Source: Caulobacter sp. SL161
GTDB lineage: Bacteria; Pseudomonadota; Alphaproteobacteria; Caulobacterales; Caulobacteraceae
Assembly (NCBI RefSeq): GCF_026672375.1
Contig: NZ_JAPPRA010000001.1
Span: 1,426,001-1,490,000, forward strand
Length of the DNA: 64,000 bases
Direction of reading: 5' to 3'
Shown one piece after another: positions 34,025 through 45,983 of this stretch. The notes under the pieces are model-generated. The model was not told the origin of the DNA. It made no database searches and was given only the letters and a program-made list of their open reading frames with translations. Position 1 is the stretch's first letter. Every line of letters begins with the position of its first letter. A program made the position numbers and the translations under genes.

Positions 34025-36223
34025 TTGCGACTGAAGTTCGCTCTCCTCGCCGCCGCTGCGGTGATCGTTCCCCCGACCCTCGGTCTGGCCCAGACGGCCC
34101 CCGCCCAGACGGCCCCCGCCCAGACCGCGCCGGCCAAGCCCTCGGATGCGCCGACCGCCGTCGAGGGCGTGGTGATCCGCAGCGACTCCACGGCCATGCG
34201 CACCGACATCGACCGCCGCAGCTACAGCGTCGCCAATGATCTGAGCGCCAAGACCGGTTCGATCAGCGACGCCCTGCGCAATGTTCCCTCGGTCGAGGTC
34301 GACGTACAGGGCAATGTCAGCCTGCGCGGCGATCCGAACGTGACCATCCTGATCGACGGCAAGCCCTCAGGCATGTTCAACGGCGACAACCGCGCCGACG
34401 CGCTGCAGCAGCTGCCGGCCGACCAGATCGACCGCGTCGAGGTGATGACCAACCCCTCGGCCGCCTATCGCCCTGACGGCTCGGGCGGCATCATCAACCT
34501 GATCACCAAGAAGACCCAGAAGCCCGGCGTGACGGGCACGGTGCGGGCCAATGTCGGCCCCGACGGTCGCTTCAACGGCGGGGTCAGCGCCACGCGCCGT
34601 GAAGGCAAGGTCACGCTCTCGGGCGACGCCAGCTATCGCTACGACCGCCAGGAAGTGACGATGATCGTGGACCGCCAGTCGCTGAACGCGGCCGGCGCGA
34701 CGGTGCTGGACGCCGACCAGACCGCCGAGGTGCTGAACAAGGGCGGGGCGCTGTCGCTGCGCACCGGCGTCGACTACGACCTCGACAAGAAGACCCGCCT
34801 GTCGGCCGAGCTGCGCTATCGCGGCATGGACTATGAAGGCGACGGCCGCGAGACCTATCTGTCGCGCAACGGCGCGGGCGTCATCCAGCAGGCCTATCTG
34901 CGCGACAGCACCGGCGTCATGATCCGCGACAATTCGGCGATCGCCGGCGACTATCGCCGCCAGTTCACCGGCGCCGGCCACGAGCTGACCTCGCGCGCCG
35001 AGTACGAGATCACCCGCTTCAAGCGCGGCGGCGACGCCTTCGCCGACTACTCGGCGGGCGCCTCGGACTTCTATGAGGCCTTCAGCTTCGGCTCGGAGCA
35101 GAAGCGCGCCAACTGGAAGCTGGACTACACCAAGCCCCTGGCCAACCAGTCCAAGCTGAAGACGGGTCTGGATTTCGAGGGCGCCGACAACGACTACAAC
35201 AACTACGGCGCCCGGGGCGCGACGCTGCGTGGCCAGAGTATCGACCCGGCCCGCACCAACCGCTTCGCCTATGACCAGGACGTGTTCGCGGCCTATGTCA
35301 CCTATGAGCGGCCGTTCGGCGACCTGACGGTCCAGACCGGTCTGCGGGCCGAACAGGTCGAGATCCGCACCGACCAGATCACCACGGGTCAGAAGGGCTC
35401 GAACGACTATCTGCGGCTCTATCCGACGCTGAACGCCGGCTACCGCCTCAATGACGCCAACAGCCTGAGCGCGGGCTTCAGCCGCCGGGTGGCGCGCCCC
35501 GGCCCGCAGGACCTGAACCCTTATCCGATCTATCAGGACCCCTATAACTTCCGGGCCGGCAATCCGGACCTGAAGCCGCAGGTCACCGACTCGTTCGAGT
35601 TGGGCTGGCAGTACCGCAAGGGTCCGACGACCTATCTGGCCACCGCCTTCTATCGCGACACCCGCGACGGCGTGACCGACGTGGTCAAGGATCTGGGCGG
35701 CGGCGTGTTCCTGACCACCCGCGAGAACCTGGCCAAGAGCCGCAACGGCGGTCTGGAGTTCGTGGTCGTCGGCCGCCTGACGCCCAAGCTGACCTACAAT
35801 GTCAGCGGCCAGGCGTTCTGGAACGAGATCGACGCGGCCAGCCTCGGCTTCACCGGCAAGCGCTCGGACACCGCCCTGTCGGGCCGGGCCAATGTGAACT
35901 ATCAGGCCACCCCGAAGGACTTCTTCCAGGTCAACGCCTTCACCTCGGGCCGGCGCATCACGCCGCAGGGCTACCGCGAGCCGGTCCAGATGATCAATCT
36001 GGGCTATCGCCGCAAGGTCAACGACAAGCTCAACTTCGTCGTGACGGTCAATGACGTGGTCGACAGCTTCAAGATCGCCGGGGTGACGAACACCGCGCGC
36101 CTGCGCGACCGCAACGAGACCAAGGTCAATGTCCGCACCGCGTTCATCGGCTTCAGCTACGCCTTCGGCGGCGGCAAGCCCCGCCCCGAGCAGTTCGACT
36201 TCAGCACGGGCGGCCCGAACTAG
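34025..36223 (+). CDS. TonB-dependent outer-membrane receptor
   Basis: Outer-membrane beta-barrel that imports a siderophore, metal or glycan fragment using TonB energy. No ATG fits. The TTG at 34025 has GAGG 6 bases upstream and starts directly at a Sec signal (LRLKFALLAAAAVIVPP), giving 732 residues. A tandem QTAPA repeat follows the cleavage site. The plug domain has ALRNVPSVEVDVQGNVSLRG, NVTILIDGKPSGMF and DRVEVMTNPSAAYRPDGSGG. The barrel carries the outer-membrane beta-barrel family repeats (RRVARPGPQDLNPYP, NPDLKPQVTDSFELGW) and ends near QFDFSTGGPN. The substrate is unknown. Confidence 0.88.
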   Translation: MRLKFALLAAAAVIVPPTLGLAQTAPAQTAPAQTAPAKPSDAPTAVEGVVIRSDSTAMRTDIDRRSYSVANDLSAKTGSISDALRNVPSVEVDVQGNVSLRGDPNVTILIDGKPSGMFNGDNRADALQQLPADQIDRVEVMTNPSAAYRPDGSGGIINLITKKTQKPGVTGTVRANVGPDGRFNGGVSATRREGKVTLSGDASYRYDRQEVTMIVDRQSLNAAGATVLDADQTAEVLNKGGALSLRTGVDYDLDKKTRLSAELRYRGMDYEGDGRETYLSRNGAGVIQQAYLRDSTGVMIRDNSAIAGDYRRQFTGAGHELTSRAEYEITRFKRGGDAFADYSAGASDFYEAFSFGSEQKRANWKLDYTKPLANQSKLKTGLDFEGADNDYNNYGARGATLRGQSIDPARTNRFAYDQDVFAAYVTYERPFGDLTVQTGLRAEQVEIRTDQITTGQKGSNDYLRLYPTLNAGYRLNDANSLSAGFSRRVARPGPQDLNPYPIYQDPYNFRAGNPDLKPQVTDSFELGWQYRKGPTTYLATAFYRDTRDGVTDVVKDLGGGVFLTTRENLAKSRNGGLEFVVVGRLTPKLTYNVSGQAFWNEIDAASLGFTGKRSDTALSGRANVNYQATPKDFFQVNAFTSGRRITPQGYREPVQMINLGYRRKVNDKLNFVVTVNDVVDSFKIAGVTNTARLRDRNETKVNVRTAFIGFSYAFGGGKPRPEQFDFSTGGPN
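34091..34135 (+). repeat. Short tandem repeat in the TonB receptor gene
   Basis: Three units of 15 bp based on CAGACGGCCCCCGCC encode QTAPA just after the signal peptide. The first two units are identical; the third differs at two positions. Confidence 0.85.
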
Positions 36224-36240
36224 GAGAGGCGCGGGCGGGG

Positions 36241-36394
36241 CGCGGAGGGGTGCCTATGCGCCCCCTCCGTCACGCCGCCTATCGGCGTCGCGACACCTCC
36301 CCCGCTCACGGGGGAGGAGGAAGCCGCTCCCCTCCTGCCCCGCGACGCGGGGGAGGTGGATCGCTGCGGATACGCAGCGAGACGGAGGGGGCGC
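36241..36394. repeat. Dispersed palindromic repeat, family A
   Basis: About 150 bp with outer arms GCGCCCCCTCCG and CGGAGGGGGCGC, and inner arms CACCTCCCCC and GGGGGAGGTGGA. Other copies are at 49868-49983 and 60081-60223. It fills the gap after the TonB receptor gene. Confidence 0.85.
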
Positions 36395-36422
36395 TTCTGC
36401 GACCGCCCCTCGTCCGGTCGGC

Positions 36423-36830
36423 TCAATCCCCAACCAACCCCAGATGCCGCTCGGCCTCGGCCAGCCCGGCGGCGATGTCGAGTTCGGCATAGAGATCGCC
36501 CGCCTCGCGCCAGGGCTGAAGCGCGGGGCGGCCCAGCGCTTCCAGCGCCAGGGCGGTCAGCCGCAGGGCGTTGGCGAGATCCAGGCGATGCTCGCGTCCT
36601 AACCCGCCATAGAGCGTGGCGGCCTCCTCGGCGGCGGCGAGGGCGGCCTCAAGGCGGCCCGCCTCGCGGTCCATGTCCGAGACATGGCGCAGGGCCTTGG
36701 CCAGGCCCTCGGTCTCCCCCGTCGCCCGGGCCTTTTCCAGAGCTTCGTCATAGAGCGCCCGCGCCGGATCAAGCTCGCCGCGTTCGCGCAGCGCATGGGC
36801 GTCGGTCAGCAGCCAGTCGATGTCGCGCAT
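36423..36830 (-). CDS. TPR-like helical protein, unknown function
   Basis: Probable protein-interaction scaffold. The start at 36830 (GGAGGG just upstream) gives 135 residues of nearly continuous helix with tetratricopeptide-like spacing (ERGELDPARALYDEALEKAR; REAGRLEAALAAAEEAATLY; ALGRPALQPWREAGDLYAEL). No signal peptide or membrane segment. It may be transcribed with the small membrane protein upstream. The role is not known. Confidence 0.72.
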   Translation of the reverse strand: MRDIDWLLTDAHALRERGELDPARALYDEALEKARATGETEGLAKALRHVSDMDREAGRLEAALAAAEEAATLYGGLGREHRLDLANALRLTALALEALGRPALQPWREAGDLYAELDIAAGLAEAERHLGLVGD

Positions 36831-36885
36831 GGGCCCTCCGTCGGTCGTGCGCATAGTGGCCGGGCCCCTGGGACGCGCCAAGGTC

Positions 36886-37122
36886 TCAGCGGCGGGGGGC
36901 GCGCCGGATGTTCGAGCGGCGAAATGCGCCGCGCGCCGATGTCACGGCCAGCATCGTTAATGCCGCCAGCGCGGCGGGGACCAGCGCCACAAGCCAAACC
37001 ACAACGACGAGGCCAAGCTGGAGGATCGTGGTGGCGATCACCAGGCTGGGCGACTCCGGTCGCTGATCAAGGGCTCGGCCCACCGACAACATCCTGTCCG
37101 CGCTCAACAACTGGCCCGACAC
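36886..37122 (-). CDS. Small membrane protein, unknown function
   Basis: Not recognised. It encodes up to 78 residues with one long hydrophobic stretch (about 27-60, LVIATTILQLGLVVVVWLVA and onward) and an arginine-rich tail RGAFRRSNIRRAPRR. The start is uncertain: Met at 37122 or Met11. The upstream 120 bases (37123-37242) are AT-rich and may hold its promoter. Confidence 0.5.
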   Translation of the reverse strand: MSGQLLSADRMLSVGRALDQRPESPSLVIATTILQLGLVVVVWLVALVPAALAALTMLAVTSARGAFRRSNIRRAPRR

Positions 37123-37242
37123 CTCATCAATACACCCGAAATGAGTTTCAACCCAGAGAAGAATTTTACAATTCGTAACGTTGTTCTTAACGTTTTCTAA
37201 ACCTTCGTTGATCGGAGCGGGCTTGTTAACCAGAGCCGAGCC

Positions 37243-37821
37243 CTAGCTGTAGTGCATCACGTCCGTCCCGTTCAGGACCAGCCAGGCGAGCAGGAGCGCG
37301 GGAACCAGCGCGCGATGCACGATCGGTCGCTGCAAGAGGATCAGGACCACCAGCGGCAGGCAGTAGACCGGCAGCTCCCAACCGAACGTCCAGAACCATG
37401 CCGACAGGCTCGCCGGATCGTTGATGCGCAGGAAGACCGAGGCGGCGGCGAACGCCGTGATCATGCCGATCAGGGACGCCCAGACGAACCGGTTCTGCGA
37501 CCAGTAGTGAGCCATCAGGTCGACCTCTTCGGCGTCGCTGTCGTCCGGCAACACGGCCTTGGCGGCCAGGAACAGGCAGGTCAGCTGAACAAGGATCAGC
37601 AGGAACTGCCACATCGGCGTGTTGATCCAGTCGGGCTCCCAGGCGATCCACCAGCTTCGGACGATCACGACGAAGACCAGGGCGGCGGCCGTCAGCGGCA
37701 GCCAATCCCATCGCACGCGGCTGACGCGCCGTAGCAGGCCGTGCACGCTCAGGATCATGTCGGTGATCGCCAGGCCGGTGATGATGGCCAACAGGCCTAG
37801 AAAATATTCCTTGAGTTCCAT
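37243..37821 (-). CDS. Multi-pass membrane protein, unknown function
   Basis: Product of 192 residues from the ATG at 37821 (a G-rich stretch just upstream). There are five or six hydrophobic segments (LLAIITGLAITDMIL, LTAAALVFVVIVRSWWIAW, MWQFLLILVQLTCLFLAAKA, LIGMITAFAAASVFLRI, LPVYCLPLVVLILLQ, ALVPALLLAWLVLNG), with tryptophan-rich loops. No catalytic motif seen. Downstream of xylD on the same strand but separated by that operon's terminator, so probably its own unit. Confidence 0.75.
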   Translation of the reverse strand: MELKEYFLGLLAIITGLAITDMILSVHGLLRRVSRVRWDWLPLTAAALVFVVIVRSWWIAWEPDWINTPMWQFLLILVQLTCLFLAAKAVLPDDSDAEEVDLMAHYWSQNRFVWASLIGMITAFAAASVFLRINDPASLSAWFWTFGWELPVYCLPLVVLILLQRPIVHRALVPALLLAWLVLNGTDVMHYS

Positions 37822-37920
37822 GGCACCCCCCCAGCCCCGTCGCATTTCAGCGTTTGGCGACGGAGAAAATGCGATTCTGCAGGGTGTTGTGAAGCGGGGG
37901 CGAACGACCGGGAGCGCAAG

Positions 37921-37953
37921 GAAAAGGGCCTCCGGATCGCTCCGAAGGCCCTT
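37921..37953 (-). terminator. Terminator of the xylXABCD operon
   Basis: AAGGGCCT pairs with AGGCCCTT with further inner pairs, and on the minus strand it is followed by TTTTCC. It lies 5 bases after the xylD stop. Confidence 0.85.
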
Positions 37954-37957
37954 CGCA

Positions 37958-41436
<3,479 letters not shown>

Positions 41437-41441
41437 GCTGC

Positions 41442-42878
41442 TTACGACCACGAGTAGGAGGTTTTGGTCTGGGTGAAGAACTCGACCGCCGCGAAGCCCT
41501 GTTCGCGGGCGCCGTACGAGCTGCTCTTCGTGCCGCCGAACGGCACGTGATAGTCGACGCCGGCCGTGGCCAGGTTGACCATGGTCATGCCCGCGCGGGC
41601 GTAGCGCTGGAAGTGGCGGGCGTGCTTGAGCGAGGTGGTGGCGATGCCGGCCGACAGGCCGAACTCGACGCCGTTGGCGATCTCCAGGGCCTCTTCGTAG
41701 CTCTTGACGCGGATGGTCGAGGCGACGGGGCCGAAGACCTCTTCGTTGTTGATCCGCATGCCGGCCTCGGTGTCGGCGATCAGGGTCGGACGCACGTACC
41801 AGCCCGGATTGTCGAGCTTGATGCGGTCGCCGCCGGTGACCACGCGGCCGCCTTCGGACGTCGCGATGTCGATGTACTTGTAGCTCGTCTCCATCTGGTC
41901 TTCGGAGACGGCCGGGCCGATCTGGGTGTTGGGGTCGAGCGCGTCGCCTACGCGCAGGGCGGCGACCTTCTCGGCCAGCAGGGCCACGAACTTGTCGTGG
42001 ATCCCGTCCTGGACGATCAGGCGCGAGCTGGCGGTGCAGCGCTGGCCGGTGGCGAAGAACGAGCCGTCGAGCGCGATGGCGACGGCGCGTTCCAGATTGG
42101 CGTCGTCCAGCACGATCAGCGGGTTCTTGCCGCCCATCTCCAGCTGCACGCGGGCCTGGCGGGCCACGGCGGCGGCGGCGACCTGTGCGCCCACGCCTTG
42201 CGAGCCGGTGAACGAGATCCCGTCCACGTCCTTGTGCTTGATCAAGGCGTCGCCCATCGAGCCGCGGCCGAACAGCATGTTGAACACGCCCGCCGGGGCG
42301 CCGCACTCGGCCATGATGTCGGCCAGCACGTTGGCGGTGGCGGGCGTCGGGCCGGCCGGCTTGATCACCACGGTGTTGCCGAAGGCCAGCGCCGGGGCGG
42401 CCTTCCAGGCCGGGATGGCGATCGGGAAGTTCCAGGGCGTGATCAGGCCGTAGACGCCGACCGCCTGGCGGTAGGTCTGGATCTCGACGCCGGGGCGGGT
42501 GCTTTCCAGGTTCTGGCCGTGGCGGCGAAGGGCCTCGCCGGCGAAGTACTTGAAGATGCGGCCGGCGCGGACGGTCTCGCCGATCCCTTCGGCCAGGGTC
42601 TTGCCCTCTTCGCGGGCCAGCAGGCGGCCGATGTCGGCGCTGCGGGCGATGATGGTCGAGCCGACCTTGTCCAGGAGGTCCGAGCGCACTTCCGGCGAGG
42701 CGTCGGCCCAGGCCGGGAAGGCCTTGCGGGCGGCGTCGACGGCGGCGTCGACCTCGGCCTGGCCGCCCATCGGGACCTTGGCGACGACGTCGTTGGTGTT
42801 GGACGGGTTCAGGCTTTCGGCCGGAGCGTCGGCGGCGACGCGTTCGCCGCCGATATAGTGGCGCAGGGTGTCGGTCAT
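41442..42878 (-). CDS. xylA: Alpha-ketoglutarate semialdehyde dehydrogenase
   Basis: Last step: oxidises alpha-ketoglutarate semialdehyde to alpha-ketoglutarate for the TCA cycle. The 478-residue aldehyde dehydrogenase starts MTDTLRHYIGGERVAADAPA. GLITPWNFPIAIPAWK (about 139) and SFTGSQGVG bind NAD; QLEMGGKNP holds the general-base Glu; ATGQRCTASSR carries the nucleophile Cys (about 282); EEVFGPVAS is near the end. The name follows the Caulobacter scheme and must not be confused with xylose isomerase XylA of other bacteria. It is 16 bases after the xylX stop. Confidence 0.95.
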   Translation of the reverse strand: MTDTLRHYIGGERVAADAPAESLNPSNTNDVVAKVPMGGQAEVDAAVDAARKAFPAWADASPEVRSDLLDKVGSTIIARSADIGRLLAREEGKTLAEGIGETVRAGRIFKYFAGEALRRHGQNLESTRPGVEIQTYRQAVGVYGLITPWNFPIAIPAWKAAPALAFGNTVVIKPAGPTPATANVLADIMAECGAPAGVFNMLFGRGSMGDALIKHKDVDGISFTGSQGVGAQVAAAAVARQARVQLEMGGKNPLIVLDDANLERAVAIALDGSFFATGQRCTASSRLIVQDGIHDKFVALLAEKVAALRVGDALDPNTQIGPAVSEDQMETSYKYIDIATSEGGRVVTGGDRIKLDNPGWYVRPTLIADTEAGMRINNEEVFGPVASTIRVKSYEEALEIANGVEFGLSAGIATTSLKHARHFQRYARAGMTMVNLATAGVDYHVPFGGTKSSSYGAREQGFAAVEFFTQTKTSYSWS

Positions 42879-42894
42879 CGCGCTGTCTTTCGGA

Positions 42895-44049
42895 TTAGAG
42901 GAGGCCGCGACCGGCCAGGTTGCGGATCAGGGCCGAGATGCCGAACGTCCACGGCTTGGCCTTGTCGCAGGTGGTGACTTCGTTCTCGAGCACGCCCAGC
43001 TTGGGGGTCGAGACGCGGACGCGGTCGCCGACCTTGTGGGTGAAGCCCTGACCGGGGGTGTCGCGGTCCTGGATCGGGGCGAACATGGTCCCCAGGAACA
43101 AAGCAAAGCCGTCCGGATACTGGTGCTGCTTGCCATAGGCCTGGCCGGCCAGCACGGCCGGGTCACGGCTGATCAGGCTCATGTTCGACTTGCCGTCGAG
43201 CACGAAGTTGTCGCGGCCGGTGATCTTCAGCTCGACCTCGGCCGAGCGCACGTCGTCCAGGCCGAAGGTCTCGTCAAACAGGCGGAAGAACGGACCGATG
43301 GCGCAAGAGGCGTTGTTGTCCTTGGCCTTGCTGAGGAGCAGGGCGCTGCGGCCTTCGAAGTCGCGCAGATTGACGTCGTTGCCCAGCGCCGCGCCGCGGA
43401 TCAGGCCCGAACCGTCGCACAGCAGCACGACCTCGGGCTCGGGATTGTTCCAGTGGCTGTCATAGCGGACGCCCACCTGGTCGCCCCAGCCCATCGAGGA
43501 CAGGGTCGGGCCCTTGGTGAAGATCTCGGCGTCGGGGCCGATGGCCACTTCCAGATACTGCGACCACAGGCCGTCCTTGATCAGGGTCTGCTTCAGGCGC
43601 TCGGCGCCTTCCGAGCCTGGGTTCACGCTCTTGAGGTCGCCGCCCATACTGGCCGACAGCTGCTCGCGGATCTTCAGGGCGGCGGCGGCGTCGCCACGCG
43701 CACGCTCCTCGATCACCCGCTCCAGGGTCGAGACCGCGAAGGTCACGCCGGCGGCCTTCAGGCATTGCAGATCGACGGGGGCCAGGAGCTTGACCGGGGC
43801 GGCGCCGTCCGGGTCTTCCCAGACGGGGCGGATGTCGAGGGCTTCCAGCGGACCCTTGTCCTCGCCGCGCGGGATCACCGCGCCGGGCTGGAAGGCGTTC
43901 ATCAGGTCGGCGACAGTGGGGGCGATCTTCGACACGTCCTCGACGCGGCCGCCGCGCACCAGCACGGGCGTCGGGCCTTCGCCAAAGTCGATGCGTCCCA
44001 GCAGGGTCGCGGCTTTCCAATCTTCCGGCAGGAATTCACTCACGCCCAC
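42895..44049 (-). CDS. xylX: 2-keto-3-deoxy-D-xylonate dehydratase
   Basis: Fourth step: converts 2-keto-3-deoxyxylonate to alpha-ketoglutarate semialdehyde. It has the fumarylacetoacetate-hydrolase fold and 384 residues. The GTG at 44049 (GGGGAGA 7 bases upstream; product VGVSEFLPEDWKAATLLGR) is preferred; the open frame to 44433 has no support. TKGPTLSSMGWGDQVGVRYD, PEPEVVLLCDG, GNDVNLRDFEG and AKDNNASCAIGPFFR carry the metal and substrate site. First gene of xylXABCD, transcribed from a Pxyl-type promoter with an operator at 44119-44132. A central stretch around residue 150 differs from the C. crescentus protein as I recall it. Confidence 0.95.
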   Translation of the reverse strand: MGVSEFLPEDWKAATLLGRIDFGEGPTPVLVRGGRVEDVSKIAPTVADLMNAFQPGAVIPRGEDKGPLEALDIRPVWEDPDGAAPVKLLAPVDLQCLKAAGVTFAVSTLERVIEERARGDAAAALKIREQLSASMGGDLKSVNPGSEGAERLKQTLIKDGLWSQYLEVAIGPDAEIFTKGPTLSSMGWGDQVGVRYDSHWNNPEPEVVLLCDGSGLIRGAALGNDVNLRDFEGRSALLLSKAKDNNASCAIGPFFRLFDETFGLDDVRSAEVELKITGRDNFVLDGKSNMSLISRDPAVLAGQAYGKQHQYPDGFALFLGTMFAPIQDRDTPGQGFTHKVGDRVRVSTPKLGVLENEVTTCDKAKPWTFGISALIRNLAGRGLL

Positions 44050-44118
44050 GGCGTCGTCTCCCCAAAACTCGAGCGTCTGAAGCGCCGACACCGTCGGCGG
44101 CGCGCGTTCGTCGGCACT

Positions 44119-44150
44119 TGGTAGCGCTAACATGTGGGGACGGCAAGTAG
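44119..44150 (-). promoter_or_regulatory. Pxyl-type promoter with XylR operator
   Basis: TGTTAGCGCTACCA (read on the minus strand, 44132-44119) is the known XylR operator of Caulobacter Pxyl. TTGCCG upstream on the minus strand and GCTACC in the operator fit the -35 and -10 of the housekeeping sigma factor, so repressor binding would cover the -10. Confidence 0.88.
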
Positions 44151-44241
44151 GTTGTCTGACCAGCGCGAAATCCTCGGCCTCACGGGCGCGGGCGGTCCAT
44201 GCTAGAAGCCGCCGACAAACCACGACCTGGACCTCTTGCCC

Positions 44242-44724
44242 ATGACCGACCTGACCCCTGACCAGGAAGCCGCTCTGCTGGCCGCGCTCACCGACACCTG
44301 CCGCACGGCCGGCTATGTCGTCGAAGCCATCGACCGGGGGCTGGAGGTTTCGGGCGAGGATCAGGACGAGGGCGCCTTCTACCTGCTGCCCGACCACGGC
44401 TGGCTGCAGATCCGCTGCCTGGTGCTGGACCACGACGACCTGGACGCCGCCCGCGACCTGACGGCCCTGTTCGAGACCATGGCCCGCGCCCAGTTCCGCC
44501 TGATCGGCTGCCGCTTCGCATTCGATCCCGGCACGGGCCTGTGGCTGGTGGAGGACCTTTATCCGGGCTTCGACCCGGCCAGCGTCCCGACGATCATGGA
44601 GCAGATGGCCTTCATCTGGTCGTCGCTGGAAGACCTGTTCGACGCCGCCCTGGAAGGGGCGGTTCCTGGCGACGACGCCTTCGACGCGGCCTTCGACCTG
44701 GAAGCGGGCGGCCCGCCGAACTAG
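44242..44724 (+). CDS. Conserved acidic protein, YbjN/type III chaperone-like, unknown function
   Basis: Product of 160 residues from the ATG at 44242 (an in-frame TTG lies 6 bases earlier). It is strongly acidic, with alternating strands and helices (GAFYLLPDHGWLQIRCLVLD; FRLIGCRFAFDPGTGLWLVE) that recall the YbjN or type III secretion chaperone fold; the resemblance is weak. No signal or membrane segment. It is divergent from xylX with the Pxyl region between, so its promoter would lie close to the operator. Confidence 0.75.
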   Translation: MTDLTPDQEAALLAALTDTCRTAGYVVEAIDRGLEVSGEDQDEGAFYLLPDHGWLQIRCLVLDHDDLDAARDLTALFETMARAQFRLIGCRFAFDPGTGLWLVEDLYPGFDPASVPTIMEQMAFIWSSLEDLFDAALEGAVPGDDAFDAAFDLEAGGPPN

Positions 44725-44750
44725 AGGTTCTTACCCAAGCGCTTAAACCC

Positions 44751-44870
44751 GTGTCATCCCGGAAGCGCGGAGCGCTATCCGGGACCCAGGGGGTGACGAA
44801 GCGCCTCGCGCGCCGCCCCTGGGTCCCGGCTCTCCCCCCGGCTTCCGCCGGGGTCCGGCCGGGATGACAC
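44751..44870. repeat. Dispersed palindromic repeat, family B, long form
   Basis: GTGTCATCCCGG and CCGGGATGACAC bound about 120 bp with an inner GGGACCCAGG/CCTGGGTCCC arm. Same architecture as 9431-9550. Confidence 0.85.
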
Positions 44871-44990
44871 GCTTTGGGGTGGCGATGGGTCGTGCACAGA
44901 CCTTAGAGTTCGCGCTGAGGGACTTGCAGGCGGGAACCGGCGCCGAGGCGTGCCGTTCCCGCTGTGTGTTTTGTCGGGAGGGCGCTTTCC

Positions 44991-45512
44991 ATGCCGAAGA
45001 ACCTGTTGATCCTCGCCGGGGCCGCCGCCGTGCTGCTGGCCTCGACGGCCCACGCCCAGGTCAAGCCGCCGGCCAAGCCTGAAGAACCGTCCGGCCGCTG
45101 GGGCGAGGCGGGCAAGAAGGCCGTCGACATCGGCACCCAGCCGGTGCGCGACGTCGGCCTGTCCAAGCGCGAGGTGCCGCCGGTCCTGGCCAAGGCCTTT
45201 GACGACCCCTACAGCCTCGCGGGTCTGAAGTCCTGCCAGGCCCTGGCCAATGAGGTGAAGGCGCTGAACGCGGCGCTGGGTCCCGACTACAAGGTCGGCG
45301 CCGAATACGCCGAGAACCGCGCCGGCAAGCTGGCCGAGGCCGGCGGCAAGACCCTGATCAACAGCATCATCCCGTTCCGGGGCCTGGTGCGCGAAGTCAC
45401 CGGCGCGGCTCCCGCCGACCGCCAGATGAACGCCGCCGTCGACGCCGGCCTCGCCCGCCGCGGCTTCCTGCGTGGGGTGCATCTGAAGCAGGGCTGCAAG
45501 ACGAAATTCTGA
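44991..45512 (+). CDS. Secreted protein, unknown function
   Basis: Product of 173 residues from ATG 44991 (GGGAGG 9 bases upstream). It has a clear Sec signal (MPKNLLILAGAAAVLLASTA, cleavage near AHAQ) and a mature part with helices and one Cys pair (KSCQALANEV about 76; LKQGCKTKF at the end) that could form a disulfide. The family is not recognised. RGLVREVTGAAPADRQMN and GLARRGFLRG look conserved-type motifs. Preceded by a family B repeat; stands alone. Confidence 0.8.
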   Translation: MPKNLLILAGAAAVLLASTAHAQVKPPAKPEEPSGRWGEAGKKAVDIGTQPVRDVGLSKREVPPVLAKAFDDPYSLAGLKSCQALANEVKALNAALGPDYKVGAEYAENRAGKLAEAGGKTLINSIIPFRGLVREVTGAAPADRQMNAAVDAGLARRGFLRGVHLKQGCKTKF

Positions 45513-45527
45513 GGGCGTCTCTCGACG

Positions 45528-45821
45528 TTACGAGAGAACACGCTCGATCAAAGGCCAGCCGCACTCCAGGATTGGCAGTCCTTCGCTGGGCGGAGGAGTG
45601 TCACCCACCCACTGTGACCTGCCGTCATCAGCTAACAGATAGACTGTCTCGGATGGACGAAGCACTTCCGCTATGTTGTCGACGAGCGGGGGGCCTCTAA
45701 CAAGGAATGTCAGAGCTACAGACGCTGAAATGCTCTGGTGGGGTATGCCTGCGAGTTCGCAAATACTTGATGCGGTTCTACCGGCGCTAGATGCCGGGTA
45801 GAAAAGAGCGATAGAGCACAT
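45528..45821 (-). CDS. Hypothetical protein, doubtful
   Basis: Open frame of 97 residues starting MCSIALFYPASSAGRTASSI, with no recognised domain. The DNA from about 45520 to 45960 is less GC-rich than the surrounding genes and the codon third positions are less biased, as expected for acquired or non-coding DNA. No clear ribosome site was confirmed. The following stretch 45822-45983 shows nothing I can identify. Confidence 0.4.
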   Translation of the reverse strand: MCSIALFYPASSAGRTASSICELAGIPHQSISASVALTFLVRGPPLVDNIAEVLRPSETVYLLADDGRSQWVGDTPPPSEGLPILECGWPLIERVLS

Positions 45822-45983
45822 GGTGGCTCTCCTTGATGAATTTCAGGAGTAGCCTTCGGAGCAGGTCCCGCAGTTGAGCCAACCCGCCGTATCCGGCGAC
45901 TTGGAGATGGTTAGTGTGGTGCCGCATTCAAGGCGCATTGGCGCGTACTACCCGTTGCTGGGGTTCAAAGCTGCCCACCGCCC

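Noticed and set aside
36241..36394. CRISPR-like array
   Set aside because: The repeats are nested palindromes of unequal spacing without unique spacers or cas genes.
37187..37201. CtrA box (TTAA-N7-TTAA)
   Set aside because: The second half reads TAAA; one weak match in an AT-rich stretch is not enough.
44050..44433. N-terminal extension of xylX to 512 residues
   Set aside because: It would run through the Pxyl promoter and operator; the GTG at 44049 has a ribosome site and matches the known protein.
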